A stretch of DNA of 64,000 nucleotides from Delftia acidovorans (GTDB lineage: Bacteria > Pseudomonadota > Gammaproteobacteria > Burkholderiales > Burkholderiaceae_C): positions 62,001 through 126,000 of the forward strand of contig JAITUC010000031.1 in the NCBI GenBank assembly GCA_031286585.1, written 5' to 3'. A program made the position numbers and the translations under genes. Positions within the stretch are counted from its first letter, which is position 1, and each line of letters starts with the position of its first letter. This document shows, piece after piece, positions 40,244 to 49,697 of the stretch. The notes beneath the pieces were generated by a model. The model was not told the DNA's origin, ran no database searches, and worked only from the letters and a program-made list of their open reading frames with translations.

Positions 40244-40319
40244 GCGGGAATAGCTCAGTTGGTAGAGCGCAACCTTGCCAAGGTTGAGGTCGACGGTTCG
40301 AACCCGTTTTCCCGCTCCA
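40244..40319 (+). tRNA. tRNA-Gly (anticodon GCC), copy 3
   Basis: Identical to copies 1 and 2 over 76 nt, and separated from them by the protease gene. Confidence 0.97.
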
Positions 40320-40329
40320 ATTCAGAAAA

Positions 40330-40356
40330 AAGGGAAGCGGTAACGCTTCCCTTTTT
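40330..40356 (+). terminator. Terminator after tRNA-Gly copy 3
   Basis: Perfect 10-bp stem AAGGGAAGCG / CGCTTCCCTT, 4-nt loop GTAA, then TTT. Confidence 0.85.
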
Positions 40357-40417
40357 CGTTGGTGCTGCAGTTGCAGGTGTGAGCAGTTCGCGCTGGCCTG
40401 TAACGCCGCGGCGCAGG

Positions 40418-40508
40418 GCCCCGATGGTGAAATTGGTAGACACTGCGGACTTAAAATCCGCCGCTTCCGAACAGGGGCGTGCCGGTTCGATCCCGGCTCG
40501 GGGCACCA
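40418..40508 (+). tRNA. tRNA-Leu (anticodon UAA)
   Basis: A 91-nt class II cloverleaf: acceptor GCCCCGA/TCGGGGC, anticodon loop CTTAAAA (UAA), long variable arm, encoded ACCA. Not related to the att-site tRNA-Leu(UAG). Confidence 0.96.
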
Positions 40509-40835
40509 CAACCCAATACGGACGACGCATTCCTGCTATCCATGCGGTAGCGGATGGAAGCAGTCATGGTGCCGGCTGTTCCGCAAATTCCGGCGTCGTG
40601 CCGCGCAGGCATCGGCGATCCCGCCGCTTGCTGCGCTGCACTGTGTCCAAGCGTTGCCAAGTCCTTGCCCGTTGGCATAACGTGCGAGAATCCATTCATC
40701 AGGCCCCGGGCTGCTTGCCTGGATGGCGCGGCTCGGGCAGACAGTGATGGCGATGCCTGCATGCGTTCCGTTGACATTGATCGTGGCACATGGTGCGGCG
40801 TGACAGGTGTGGCCAAACTCATCCCAGACGAGAAC

Positions 40836-41462
40836 ATGTCGAATTACAACGCTCCATTTGAAATCCATGTGCACGGCCAAGTGCTGCTGCGCCCCGACAC
40901 GACCTACGAGCAGTTGCAGGAAGCGCTGGGTCCGCTGTGGAAGTATGCAGGGGCCCGCTCCCTGGCCGATGGCGCCGGCAGCGTCTATGAGGAAGAGCCC
41001 GGCATCCAGTTCGATACCAAGGAGCGTCTGCTCCAGGTGTGCTGGACGGTGCGTGGCGACGAGGATTTTCGCCAGTCGCTGGACGACATGTGCATGGGGA
41101 TCAACGAGCTGGCCGAGCAGGGCGCGGCCATCGAGGTGACCTTCTACGACACCGAGTTCGACGAGGAAGAGGAGTCCGAAGAGGCCGAGTCGCGCGACGA
41201 CTTCGTCATGCTCTTCGTGGGTCCGACGCCCGCGGCCATCATGCAGGTGCAGCGCGATCTGCTGGTGCAGGACGTGGTCAATCTGATGGAGCGCCATTTC
41301 GACGGCTCCGAGCTGGGTGGCGTGGTGCAGGAGATCGACAAGCTGTTCTCCCAGCGCTTCGACGCCCTGGTCAGCTCGCTGGAGATCGGCAAGCCGCCGC
41401 GCGGCATGGGCGGATCGGGTTCGGGCCACGGCGGCAACCGCCGCCCCCGCCACCTGCATTGA
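40836..41462 (+). CDS. Conserved hypothetical protein (possibly DUF6806)
   Basis: A 208-residue protein starting MSNYNAPFEIHVHGQVLLRPDTTYEQLQEALGPLWKYAGA. It appears cytosolic, with an acidic patch (DTEFDEEEESEEAESRDD, about 108-125) and a Gly/Arg/His-rich C-terminus (GSGSGHGGNRRPRHLH) that could bind metal or nucleic acid. I recall this architecture from Comamonadaceae but cannot give a function. ATG at 40836 is chosen since the upstream in-frame extension lacks coding character. It lies 33 bp before the metalloprotease gene. Confidence 0.75.
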   Translation: MSNYNAPFEIHVHGQVLLRPDTTYEQLQEALGPLWKYAGARSLADGAGSVYEEEPGIQFDTKERLLQVCWTVRGDEDFRQSLDDMCMGINELAEQGAAIEVTFYDTEFDEEEESEEAESRDDFVMLFVGPTPAAIMQVQRDLLVQDVVNLMERHFDGSELGGVVQEIDKLFSQRFDALVSSLEIGKPPRGMGGSGSGHGGNRRPRHLH

Positions 41463-41494
41463 GCGCAAGGCGCTGCCCCGCGCAGCGTACAGCC

Positions 41495-42106
41495 ATGGCG
41501 GCACAGGCCAGCACGCCCAAATACTCCGGAGCAGTCACCGAGACCGTGCGCCGCCAGCGCGAGCAGCGGCGCGAGGTGGCTGGCGATGCGCTGCCTCTTC
41601 CCTACCTGTCCGCCTACCCGGCCGCGCTGCAATCACAGGTGCGCAGCTGGCTGGCCGATGACAAGGCCGAGGCCTGGCTGCTGCGCAAGCATCCCGAGGC
41701 CCATGCCGTGCGCACGGACAAGAGCCTCTATGACTACGTGGATGCCCTCAAGGGCCGGCACATGCGCAATGCCGGCACGTTGAGCAAGGTGGCCTACGAC
41801 GGCCGCATCCATGTGGTCCACAACGCCCTGGGCCTGCACACGCGCCGCACCGTGGTGCAGGGAAGCCGCCTCAATGCCCGGCATGAGATCCGCATCGGCG
41901 CACTGTTCAAGCAGGCGCCCGAGGCTTTCTTGCGCATGATCGTCGTTCACGAGCTGGCGCATCTGCGCGAGCCCGACCACGACAAGGCCTTCTACCAGCT
42001 GTGCACCCACATGGAGCCCGACTACCACCAGCTGGAGTTCGAGCTGCGGCTGTACCTGAGCTGGATGGACCACTCGGGCCGGCGCCTGTGGCAGGCGCAG
42101 CCCTGA
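41495..42106 (+). CDS. YgjP-like zinc metalloprotease
   Basis: A 203-residue protein of the YgjP/DUF45 (M48-related) group. The zinc motif is HELAHLREPDHDKAFY (about 152-167), with H-E-x-x-H and a downstream His. The C-terminus contains HQLEFELRLYLSWMD. No signal peptide, so it acts in the cytosol; substrates are unknown. It follows the conserved hypothetical gene closely on the same strand and converges with murI 1 bp later. Confidence 0.82.
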   Translation: MAAQASTPKYSGAVTETVRRQREQRREVAGDALPLPYLSAYPAALQSQVRSWLADDKAEAWLLRKHPEAHAVRTDKSLYDYVDALKGRHMRNAGTLSKVAYDGRIHVVHNALGLHTRRTVVQGSRLNARHEIRIGALFKQAPEAFLRMIVVHELAHLREPDHDKAFYQLCTHMEPDYHQLEFELRLYLSWMDHSGRRLWQAQP

Positions 42107-42107
42107 T

Positions 42108-42998
42108 TCAAGCGGCCGCGGGGACGGCGCTGGATTCGCCGACCTGAACGGACGAGCAGCATTGCGCAGGCAGCTCCAGCCAGCGCGATGCGGCAGACTG
42201 CAGGGCCTGCAGCGATCCCGTGGTCATCAGCTGGACCTGGCCCTCTGCCGCAGGCAAGGGTCCTGATTCCCTGGCCAGGGTGCCCAGGCGGTCCAGCACG
42301 CGCCGCGTCTGGCGGGCCACCGGGGCGCCTGTGTCGATGAACTGGATGTCCGGCCCCAGCAGCGTGCGCAACTGCTCGCGGGCAAATATGTAGTGGGTGC
42401 AGCCCAACACCAGGGAATCCATCTCGCCCGTCTTCTGCCCGAAGCTGCCCAGGGCACTCACGTACCTGGCGCACAGTTGCGCCACCTCGGTGGCCATGGG
42501 GTCGGCGGGAACGGGCTGCTCCGTGCTTTCCTCGATGGCCTTGGCCAGTCCGTCGCAGGGCTGGACATGGAATTGCACGCGCTGGCCATGGTCGGCCACC
42601 AGGCGCGCAAAGCGTGCGCTGCTCACCGTGCCGCGTGTGGCGATCACGCCCACATGGCCGGTCTGGCTCGACAGCGAAGCGGGCTTGATGGCGGGCTCCA
42701 CGCCGATCAGGGGCAGTTCGGGCATTTCGGCACGCAGCATGTCCACGGCCGCTGCGGTGGCCGTGTTGCAGGCGATCACCAGCACCTTGATCTGGTGCTG
42801 CTCGCACAGATGACGCGCGATGGTGCGCGTGCGCTGCTGAACGAAGGCATCGCCGCGCGCATCGCCATAGGGTGCATGGCCGCTGTCGGCCAGGTAGACG
42901 AAGCGCTCGTGCGGCAGTTCATGGCGCAGCGCCTGCAGCACGCTGAGGCCGCCGATGCCGCTGTCGAAAACGCCGATGGGAGAGGCCGGGGATGTCAT
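42108..42998 (-). CDS. murI: Glutamate racemase
   Basis: A 296-residue enzyme converting L- to D-glutamate for peptidoglycan. The catalytic cysteines are in VIACNTATAA (about residue 76) and LGCTHYIF (about 200). The N-terminal IGVFDSGIGGLSVLQAL is the Asp/Ser substrate-binding start. Length is slightly above average owing to a C-terminal Ala/Val tail. It is separated from the next gene upstream by 48 bp. Confidence 0.95.
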   Translation of the reverse strand: MTSPASPIGVFDSGIGGLSVLQALRHELPHERFVYLADSGHAPYGDARGDAFVQQRTRTIARHLCEQHQIKVLVIACNTATAAAVDMLRAEMPELPLIGVEPAIKPASLSSQTGHVGVIATRGTVSSARFARLVADHGQRVQFHVQPCDGLAKAIEESTEQPVPADPMATEVAQLCARYVSALGSFGQKTGEMDSLVLGCTHYIFAREQLRTLLGPDIQFIDTGAPVARQTRRVLDRLGTLARESGPLPAAEGQVQLMTTGSLQALQSAASRWLELPAQCCSSVQVGESSAVPAAA

Positions 42999-43046
42999 GT
43001 GGAGGTTCGGATAAAGGCTTTTGGAGGCGGCGCCCAGTATGCCCGC

Positions 43047-43643
43047 TCAGGCCTGTCCATGCTTGTCTGGGGCTTGCCGCTGCAGCCATTGCGCATGCGT
43101 CATGCGATACAGGCAGTGCCGGCGCAGTGGATGGCCTTCGGGCAGGGCGGGGTGATCGAAGTCGTGCACATCGCGCAGCATGCCCAGGCGCTGCATCACG
43201 GCCTGCGAGCGCAGGTTCGGCAAGGCGGTGAACGAGACGATGGACTCCAGTCCCAGCACTCCGAAGCCGTGACCCAGCGCGGCCAGGGCACCTTCGCTGG
43301 CCAGGCCCTGGCCCCAGAAGGACCGGGCCAGCCGCCAGGCGATCTCCACACAGGGCTGGAAAGGCAGGGCTGCCGTTGGGACATGCAGCCCGATGAAGCC
43401 GATGAACTCGCCCGTGGCCAGGTATTCGGCGGCCCACGGACCCCAGCCGCGCTCCTCTATCTCTTCTCGTATCCCGCCCGCCATGGCATCGCTTTGCGCC
43501 TGTGTCAGTGGTGCCGGAAAGTGCCGCATGACTTCGGCATCCGCATTGAGTGCGGCAAACGGAGCAAGGTCCCGGGGCTGCCATTGGCGCAGCAGCAGGT
43601 GCGGGGTGCGGATGGTCACTGCAAAGGGTGGCGTGTCTGTCAT
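43047..43643 (-). CDS. GNAT-family N-acetyltransferase
   Basis: A 198-residue acetyltransferase of the RimJ/RimL type (Acetyltransf_3). N-terminal TIRTPHLLLRQWQPRDLAPF is typical, and the acetyl-CoA loop region reads SFWGQGLASEGALAAL (about 113-128). Substrate is unknown. The ATG at 43643 overlaps the stop of the methyltransferase gene upstream (43640-43643), so the two are coupled. Confidence 0.85.
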   Translation of the reverse strand: MTDTPPFAVTIRTPHLLLRQWQPRDLAPFAALNADAEVMRHFPAPLTQAQSDAMAGGIREEIEERGWGPWAAEYLATGEFIGFIGLHVPTAALPFQPCVEIAWRLARSFWGQGLASEGALAALGHGFGVLGLESIVSFTALPNLRSQAVMQRLGMLRDVHDFDHPALPEGHPLRRHCLYRMTHAQWLQRQAPDKHGQA

Positions 43644-44272
43644 GGCGCAACCGGGCGTTGAAGCACCAGCAGGCAGGCGGCCCGATGGCCGTGGAAGGAA
43701 TGGGGGATGAAGCCCGCGTCGCGCGCCAGTTGCTCCACGGTGGAGCGGCGCTGGAAGTGCGGATCGAAGACCAGCTCGGCCATCGCCAGCAGGCCGCCGG
43801 GCCGAAGGCTCTGGAAGATATCGGCCAGCGCGGCTGCACGGTCCGGTATCTCGCCCAGCACGGCAGCGATCACGGCCCGGTCATGCTGCTGCGCTTCAAG
43901 CTGTCCCTGGCCCAGCGCCGCAGCCTGGGTGCGCACATTCTCCAGCCCCTGGGCGCGCGCCTTGGCTGCCAACTGTTCGAGCATGGCCGGCTGCAGGTCC
44001 ACGGCCAGCACCTGTCCCTGTGCACCGACGGCACGCGCCAATGGCAGGGTGACTCGGCCGGGGCCGCAGCCCGCGTCCAGTACGTTCATGCCCGGCTGGA
44101 TCTGCAGTTGACCGACGATGAAGGCGGCCTTGTTGCTGGCCGCGAAGGGATTGTCAAGCTCGACCATCCAGCGCAGCCAGGACGGGCAGGGCAGGACATG
44201 GCGGCGGGAGAACAGGCGCCACGCCAGGCTGGTCACGGCCAGCAGGGCGATGAGGACGAGCGCGATGGTCAT
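43640..44272 (-). CDS. Membrane-anchored SAM-dependent methyltransferase
   Basis: A 210-residue class I methyltransferase. An N-terminal hydrophobic helix (MTIALVLIALLAVTSLAW) anchors it to the membrane. SAM motif I is NVLDAGCGPGRVTLP (about 69-83), followed by VLAVDLQPAMLEQL. ATG at 44272 begins the anchor; further upstream in-frame codons lack a ribosome site. It forms a two-gene unit with the acetyltransferase. Substrate is unknown. Confidence 0.8.
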   Translation of the reverse strand: MTIALVLIALLAVTSLAWRLFSRRHVLPCPSWLRWMVELDNPFAASNKAAFIVGQLQIQPGMNVLDAGCGPGRVTLPLARAVGAQGQVLAVDLQPAMLEQLAAKARAQGLENVRTQAAALGQGQLEAQQHDRAVIAAVLGEIPDRAAALADIFQSLRPGGLLAMAELVFDPHFQRRSTVEQLARDAGFIPHSFHGHRAACLLVLQRPVAP

Positions 44273-44581
44273 GGTTTTTGCCAGACATGAAATGAAGGGG
44301 CGCAGTTTCACACAAATTGCTGTTGGCGGCGAAAAATCTTTCAGAGGCCGCTCTGTATGAATGTCGGTGGAAGATTTTCCATCTAAGGCAGAGATTAAGG
44401 GTAGATGCTTCCTCCATCCATTCACTCTTCACTGAAATAATCTGGAAGATTTGGCGCCACTACATAAAGAATGTGCTTTTCAAGAGCACATTTGAAGAAG
44501 CGTCAAGATGTCTGCTGTTTGCATGATGATGTACATGCCATCAGGTGATGGTTTATGGAAATCTGCAAAGAGGTATCAAAA
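44273..44581. other. A+T-rich intergenic region before the SGNH gene
   Basis: About 310 bp with base composition clearly lower in GC than the chromosome around it. No ORF, RNA or repeat was recognised. It marks the left edge of a probable foreign segment that includes the following gene. Confidence 0.55.
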
Positions 44582-46288
44582 ATGGTAAAAAAGATAGCAG
44601 TCATTGGCGATAGCATCAGCGCGCAGCAGGGGATCTATGACGTGCCCTGGCCAGTTTTGCTGCAAAGCTCTATGCAATCCGGAGGAGAGCCGGTAGAAGT
44701 CACCGACCTGAGTAATAACGGCTATACATTCAGGAGTGCAATGGAGCAGCCTACCTACGGATCCATGACTCCTGCTCAACGCTGTGTTCAGGAAAGTCCT
44801 GATATGGTGATTGTTGCGCTGGGAATCAACGACTTCTTTCAGCAAAGCGGAAATTCAATTGAGGTGGTAAAGGCGCATGTCAATAGCCTTTTTGATTTTC
44901 TGCGCGCCCAACTTCCTGGTGCCGTGATTTTGTATGCCAGCGAAACTCCCTATGACAAGGTACATGGCTCACCGGCGTCTCTATTGAACAGGCATTTTTT
45001 GCCAGCGTTCTTCAACAATAATGCATCTGGACTGCTGAATCAACTGTATTGCACGGAGAATCTTGCCAACCCCGTGGCCAGCAACCACCGATCTGCGATG
45101 ACCTCTTGGCTCGCTCTGGATGGTTACATTCGAAGCCTGAACAATGTCAATGGCAGCTTCGACCTGCCGCTGTGGCCATGCTGCCGACTTGGTCTGGTGG
45201 GCGCAGATGGACTTCATCCAACCAATGTGGGGCACCGATTCCTGCATGCGGCCGCACGCAAGGCCATGGAGGATCTTAGTGCTGCCAAAACCCTTTTCCC
45301 CAGGTTGGGCTCCCAGGGGGACAACAGTTGGAACTCGTGGCAAAAACTTTTCGAAGGTTTATTGCAAGACAATGGCACGGAGTATGTTGCAAAGCAGCCC
45401 AACGTTGGAGATCTACATGCGATGCAGTACTTTGGTCCCTGGATTGCCGAGGTTTGCGAGATGTGGTTCTTGCCAACCCACGGTACTCTCAATACGAGTA
45501 CCACGAACTATATTCGCGGAAATTCCCAGGTGTGGAGTGTGACTGGTGCATCACCGAAGTCCTTGGTTTATTCCTCCATCAATAATGCAGCATGGGTACA
45601 GCATTCCCGCCTAACCGATAGCAGGGGAAATTATCTGGATGCGGGATCTCTGGATGGGCTGCCCGATGGAACCCATACCATTCGTTACCGTGTGGCCAAC
45701 GAGGTTTTTCCGTCTGTGAATGTGACGATCAGCGGAGTGTCCAGCGCGAAGGCTGATGGATCCAATGCCACGGGAATATGGCCCATAAAGATCGATGGGC
45801 CCTCGGCCATGGTGCGCCAAGGTTTCTTTTCAAGCCGCAGCATGCCAAATGGGAGGCTTATTCCCGCTGCCGCACGTTTCCCACTGGAATTGGGTACTCC
45901 ATGGGCTCAAGGTCTGCTGGAATCTGCGAGTATTTCCACTGAAGGCCGTGTTTTCAATGGATGCAGGCTGAAGTCCTCGGCGAATTCCAGTTGCTGGATC
46001 AGGGCGAATGCCCGCGCAACCATCACAGCCAACAGCGATGGCAGGTTGATCTGGCTTGGACTGTTCGTCGCCGATGCCGCAGGTGCACTCAAAAACACCA
46101 TGGTCATCGGTGGCGGTTACTCTTCTCCCCGTCCAACCGAGTTGGCCAGTGTGGCAGGTGAGGCGGTCGTGTCCCTGCTGCCTGGCTACACCGTATCTCC
46201 CTGGATCTATGTGGTGGGAGGTGGGAGCACCGTGTCCGATGGGGTGGATGGGAATTTCTGGGAGTTCAGTGCGAACCTTGTCTACTGA
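44582..46288 (+). CDS. SGNH/GDSL hydrolase-like protein, probably horizontally acquired
   Basis: A 568-residue protein. The N-terminal SGNH fold shows block I KKIAVIGDSIS, block III ALGINDFF (about 80-88) and block V GADGLHPTNVGH with the catalytic Asp/His pair (about 211-222). After about residue 240 comes a non-catalytic beta-rich region of 330 residues, with no known domain named here. No signal peptide. Lower GC than every neighbour. The start at 44582 has AAAGAGG 8 bp upstream; an in-frame ATG at 44555 is the alternative. SGNH plus beta-rich tail occurs in phage tail spikes and in carbohydrate esterases; either is possible. Confidence 0.75.
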   Translation: MVKKIAVIGDSISAQQGIYDVPWPVLLQSSMQSGGEPVEVTDLSNNGYTFRSAMEQPTYGSMTPAQRCVQESPDMVIVALGINDFFQQSGNSIEVVKAHVNSLFDFLRAQLPGAVILYASETPYDKVHGSPASLLNRHFLPAFFNNNASGLLNQLYCTENLANPVASNHRSAMTSWLALDGYIRSLNNVNGSFDLPLWPCCRLGLVGADGLHPTNVGHRFLHAAARKAMEDLSAAKTLFPRLGSQGDNSWNSWQKLFEGLLQDNGTEYVAKQPNVGDLHAMQYFGPWIAEVCEMWFLPTHGTLNTSTTNYIRGNSQVWSVTGASPKSLVYSSINNAAWVQHSRLTDSRGNYLDAGSLDGLPDGTHTIRYRVANEVFPSVNVTISGVSSAKADGSNATGIWPIKIDGPSAMVRQGFFSSRSMPNGRLIPAAARFPLELGTPWAQGLLESASISTEGRVFNGCRLKSSANSSCWIRANARATITANSDGRLIWLGLFVADAAGALKNTMVIGGGYSSPRPTELASVAGEAVVSLLPGYTVSPWIYVVGGGSTVSDGVDGNFWEFSANLVY

Positions 46289-46323
46289 GCCGTGATCGCC
46301 AGAAGGCATGTCCGTGAATAAGA

Positions 46324-46357
46324 CGACAAGAAACCACTGCAAGGTGGTTTCTTGTCG
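46324..46357. terminator. Bidirectional terminator between the SGNH gene and fumarase
   Basis: Perfect 14-bp stem CGACAAGAAACCAC / GTGGTTTCTTGTCG with a 6-nt loop, between convergent genes. Confidence 0.8.
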
Positions 46358-46376
46358 GCGATGCCTTTCGGGCCGA

Positions 46377-47930
46377 TCAGGCCGAAGCGATCTCAATGGT
46401 CTTGAATTCCCCGGATGCGATGCGCTTTTGCCATTCGGCCGGACCCGTGATGTGGGCGCTGGTGCCGCCGGCATCCACGGCCACGGTCACGGGCATGTCC
46501 ACCACGTCGAACTCGTAGATGGCTTCCATGCCCAGGTCCTCGAAGCCCACGACCTTGGCGTTCTTGATGGCCTTGGACACCAGGTAGGCGGCGCCGCCCA
46601 CGGCCATCAGGTAGGCCGATTGGTGGTTCTTGATGGACTCGATGGCCACCGGGCCGCGCTCGGCCTTGCCGATCATGGCGATCAGGCCGGTCTGCTCCAG
46701 CATCATGTCGGTGAACTTGTCCATGCGGGTGGCCGTCGTGGGGCCTGCCGGGCCCACGGCCTCGTCCTTGACTGGGTCCACCGGGCCGACGTAGTAGATC
46801 ACGCGGTTGGTGAAGTCCACGGGCAGCTTCTCGCCCCTGGCCAGCATGTCCTGGATGCGCTTGTGGGCGGCATCGCGGCCCGTGAGCATCTTGCCGTTGA
46901 GCAGCAGGGTGTCGCCGGGCTTCCAGCTGGCCACTTCTTCCTTGGTCAGGGCGTTGAGATCCACGCGGCGCGACTTGTTGTAGTCAGGCTCCCAGTCGAT
47001 CTTGGGCCACAGGTCCAGCGAGGGCGCGTCCATGTAGACCGCGCCGGAGCCGTCCATCACGAAGTGCGCGTGGCGCGTGGCCGCGCAGTTGGGGATCATG
47101 GCCACGGGCTTGGAGGCCGCGTGCGTGGGGTACATCTTGATCTTGATGTCCAGCACGGTGGCCAGGCCGCCCAGGCCCTGCGCGCCGATGCCCAGGGCGT
47201 TGACCTTCTCGTACAGCTCCAGGCGCAGTTCCTCGACCTGGTCGAGTTTTTCGCCGCGCGATGCCTTGGCCTGCAGCTCGTACATGTCCAGGTCTTCCAT
47301 CAGGCTTTCCTTGGCCAGCAGCACGGCCTTCTCGGCGGTGCCGCCGATGCCGATGCCCAGCATGCCCGGCGGGCACCAGCCCGCGCCCATGGTCGGAACG
47401 GTCTTGAGAACCCAGTCCACCAGATTGTCGCTGGGGTTCATCATGATCATCTTGGACTTGTTCTCCGAGCCACCGCCCTTGGCTGCCACGGTCACGTCCA
47501 GTTTGTCGCCGGGCACGATCTGCACGTTGATGACGGCAGGCGTGTTGTCCTTGGTGTTCTTGCGCGCGAACAGCGGATCGGCCACGACCGAGGCACGCAG
47601 CGTGTTGTCGGGGTGGTTGTAGCCGCGGCGCACGCCTTCGTTGATGGCGTCTTCCAGGCCGCCCGTGAAGCCTTCCCAGCGCACGTCCATGCCCACCTTC
47701 AGGAACACGTTGACGATGCCGGTGTCCTGGCAGATCGGGCGGTGGCCGGTGGCCGACATCTTGGAGTTGGTCAGGATCTGGGCCATCGCGTCCTTGGCCG
47801 CCGGGCTCTGCTCGCGCTCGTAGGCGCGGGCCAGGTGGGCGATGTAGTCGGCGGGGTGGTAGTAGCTGATGTACTGCAGGGCGCCTGCGATCGAGTCGAT
47901 CAGGTCCTGCTGGCGGATCGTGGTGGTCAT
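46377..47930 (-). CDS. fumA: Fumarate hydratase class I (iron-sulfur)
   Basis: A 517-residue oxygen-sensitive fumarase of the TCA cycle. Probable [4Fe-4S] ligands are the cysteines in RPICQDTGI (about 98), GAGWCPPGM (about 190) and IPNCAATRH. Both the alpha and beta (C-terminal, VGPVDPVKDEAVGPAGPTT) domains are in one chain, as in E. coli FumA/FumB. ATG at 47930 is followed by TTTIRQQDLIDSIAGALQ. It is divergent from a class II fumarase gene 313 bp away. Confidence 0.95.
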   Translation of the reverse strand: MTTTIRQQDLIDSIAGALQYISYYHPADYIAHLARAYEREQSPAAKDAMAQILTNSKMSATGHRPICQDTGIVNVFLKVGMDVRWEGFTGGLEDAINEGVRRGYNHPDNTLRASVVADPLFARKNTKDNTPAVINVQIVPGDKLDVTVAAKGGGSENKSKMIMMNPSDNLVDWVLKTVPTMGAGWCPPGMLGIGIGGTAEKAVLLAKESLMEDLDMYELQAKASRGEKLDQVEELRLELYEKVNALGIGAQGLGGLATVLDIKIKMYPTHAASKPVAMIPNCAATRHAHFVMDGSGAVYMDAPSLDLWPKIDWEPDYNKSRRVDLNALTKEEVASWKPGDTLLLNGKMLTGRDAAHKRIQDMLARGEKLPVDFTNRVIYYVGPVDPVKDEAVGPAGPTTATRMDKFTDMMLEQTGLIAMIGKAERGPVAIESIKNHQSAYLMAVGGAAYLVSKAIKNAKVVGFEDLGMEAIYEFDVVDMPVTVAVDAGGTSAHITGPAEWQKRIASGEFKTIEIASA

Positions 47931-48243
47931 CGGTGGGGTGTCTTTTTGATCGGGGGAACAGGGGAGGGGAATCCCGGGGGCGATTATCGGCGCTACAGGA
48001 GGGAAAGTGCACGCAATGGGCGCAGTCTTGTACAAGAGTCGAGGGGTTTGGCTGGACAAGCCGGCCTGCGCGACACCGCAGTGGGGGATGGATGCGAGAG
48101 GTTCCCATTTGCGGGGTTACCATGGGCGGGTTTTTGCCATTGCGGCCCTGCCAGCCAGACATCCCCGAGCCACGTCCTGCGCGGCCCGCCGACCTGCCTC
48201 CAGCCAACTGCGCCGCGTTGTTTTCACCAAGGAGTCCATACCA
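47931..48243. other. Divergent regulatory region between the two fumarase genes
   Basis: A 313-bp GC-rich region that must hold promoters in both directions. No SoxR, Fur or other operator could be recognised with confidence. A run of long open frames on both strands here is due to base composition. Confidence 0.5.
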
Positions 48244-49635
48244 ATGACCGCGACCCGCCAGGAAAAAGACACTTTCGGACCCATAGCCGTCCCCGCAGAC
48301 AAGCTCTGGGGCGCGCAGACGCAGCGTTCGCTGCAGAACTTCGACATCAGCGGAGAGCAGCAGCCGCGCGAGATCATCCATGCGCTGGCCCAGGTCAAGA
48401 AGGCCTCGGCCACCGTCAACCACAAGCTGGGCCTGCTGGACGAGAAGAAGACCCAGGCCATCCTGGCCGCCGCCGACGAGGTGATCGCCGGCAAGCACCC
48501 GGACGAGTTCCCGCTGGTGGTCTGGCAGACCGGCTCGGGCACGCAGACCAACATGAACGTCAACGAGGTGCTGGCCAACCGCGCCAGCGAAATCCTCGGC
48601 GGCGAACGCGGCGAATCGCGCCTGGTCCACCCCAATGACGACGTGAACAAGAGCCAGTCGAGCAACGACGTGTTCCCGACCGCCATGCACGTGGCCGCCG
48701 TCACCGCCATCGAGCAAAAGCTGCTGCCCGCCATTGCCCTGCTGCGCAACACGCTGCAGGCCAAGAGCGAGGCCTATGCCGACATCGTCAAGATCGGCCG
48801 CACCCACCTGCAGGACGCCACGCCGCTGACGCTGGGCCAGGAAATCTCGGGCTGGGTGGCCCAGCTGGCCCATGGCGAAAAGCATGTGCGCGCCGCGCTG
48901 CCGCACCTGTATGAGCTGGCGCTGGGCGGCACGGCCGTGGGCACGGGCCTGAATGCGCCCAAGGGCTATGCCGAGGGCGTGGCGGCCGAGCTGTCCCAGC
49001 TCACCGGCTACCCGTTCGTGACGGCGCCCAGCAAGTTCGAGGCCCTGGCTTCTTGCGACGGCCTGGTCCATGCGCACGGCGCGCTCAAGACGCTGGCCGC
49101 CAGCATGATGAAGATCGCCAACGACGTGCGCTGGCTGGCCTCGGGCCCGCGCAGCGGCCTGGGCGAGATCTCCATCCCCGAGAACGAGCCCGGCTCGTCC
49201 ATCATGCCCGGCAAGGTCAATCCCACGCAGAGCGAGGCCGTGACCATGCTGGCGGCCCAGGTCTTCGGCAACGACGTGGCGATCAACTTTGGCGGCGCCT
49301 CGGGCAACTTCGAGCTGAACGTGTTCCGCCCCATGGTCTCGCACAACTTCCTGCAGAGCGTGCGCCTGCTGGCCGATGGCATGAAGAGCTTCAACGACCA
49401 CTGCGCCGTGGGCATCGAGCCCAACCGCGAGCGCATCACCGAACTGGTGCAGCGCTCGCTGATGCTGGTCACCGCGCTGAACCCGCACATCGGCTACGAC
49501 AAGGCGGCCTACATCGCCAAGAAGGCGCACAAGGAAGGCTCCAGCCTGCGTGAAGCCGCCGTGGCTTCCGGCCACCTGACCGGCGAACAGTTCGACGCCT
49601 GGGTGATCCCTGCCAAGATGGTCGGCAATCTGTAA
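48244..49635 (+). CDS. fumC: Fumarate hydratase class II
   Basis: A 463-residue iron-independent, oxygen-stable fumarase that forms a homotetramer. The superfamily signature [11 protein letters not shown] (about residues 318-328) with the catalytic Ser is intact. [10 protein letters not shown] and [11 protein letters not shown] substrate-site regions are present. In enterobacteria FumC replaces FumA under oxidative stress or low iron; a similar exchange is plausible because the class I gene is its divergent neighbour. A terminator follows. Confidence 0.96.
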   Translation: MTATRQEKDTFGPIAVPADKLWGAQTQRSLQNFDISGEQQPREIIHALAQVKKASATVNHKLGLLDEKKTQAILAAADEVIAGKHPDEFPLVVWQTGSGTQTNMNVNEVLANRASEILGGERGESRLVHPNDDVNKSQSSNDVFPTAMHVAAVTAIEQKLLPAIALLRNTLQAKSEAYADIVKIGRTHLQDATPLTLGQEISGWVAQLAHGEKHVRAALPHLYELALGGTAVGTGLNAPKGYAEGVAAELSQLTGYPFVTAPSKFEALASCDGLVHAHGALKTLAASMMKIANDVRWLASGPRSGLGEISIPENEPGSSIMPGKVNPTQSEAVTMLAAQVFGNDVAINFGGASGNFELNVFRPMVSHNFLQSVRLLADGMKSFNDHCAVGIEPNRERITELVQRSLMLVTALNPHIGYDKAAYIAKKAHKEGSSLREAAVASGHLTGEQFDAWVIPAKMVGNL

Positions 49636-49652
49636 GGCCTGCTGATGCCATC

Positions 49653-49682
49653 AAAAAGGGGAGCCGGCCGGCTCCCTTTTTT
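49653..49682 (+). terminator. Terminator after fumC
   Basis: Stem GGGAGCCGG / CCGGCTCCC with no unpaired loop in the strict palindrome, preceded by an A-run and followed by six T; probably works in both directions. Confidence 0.85.
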
Positions 49683-49697
49683 GCTTCATGGCCTGGC

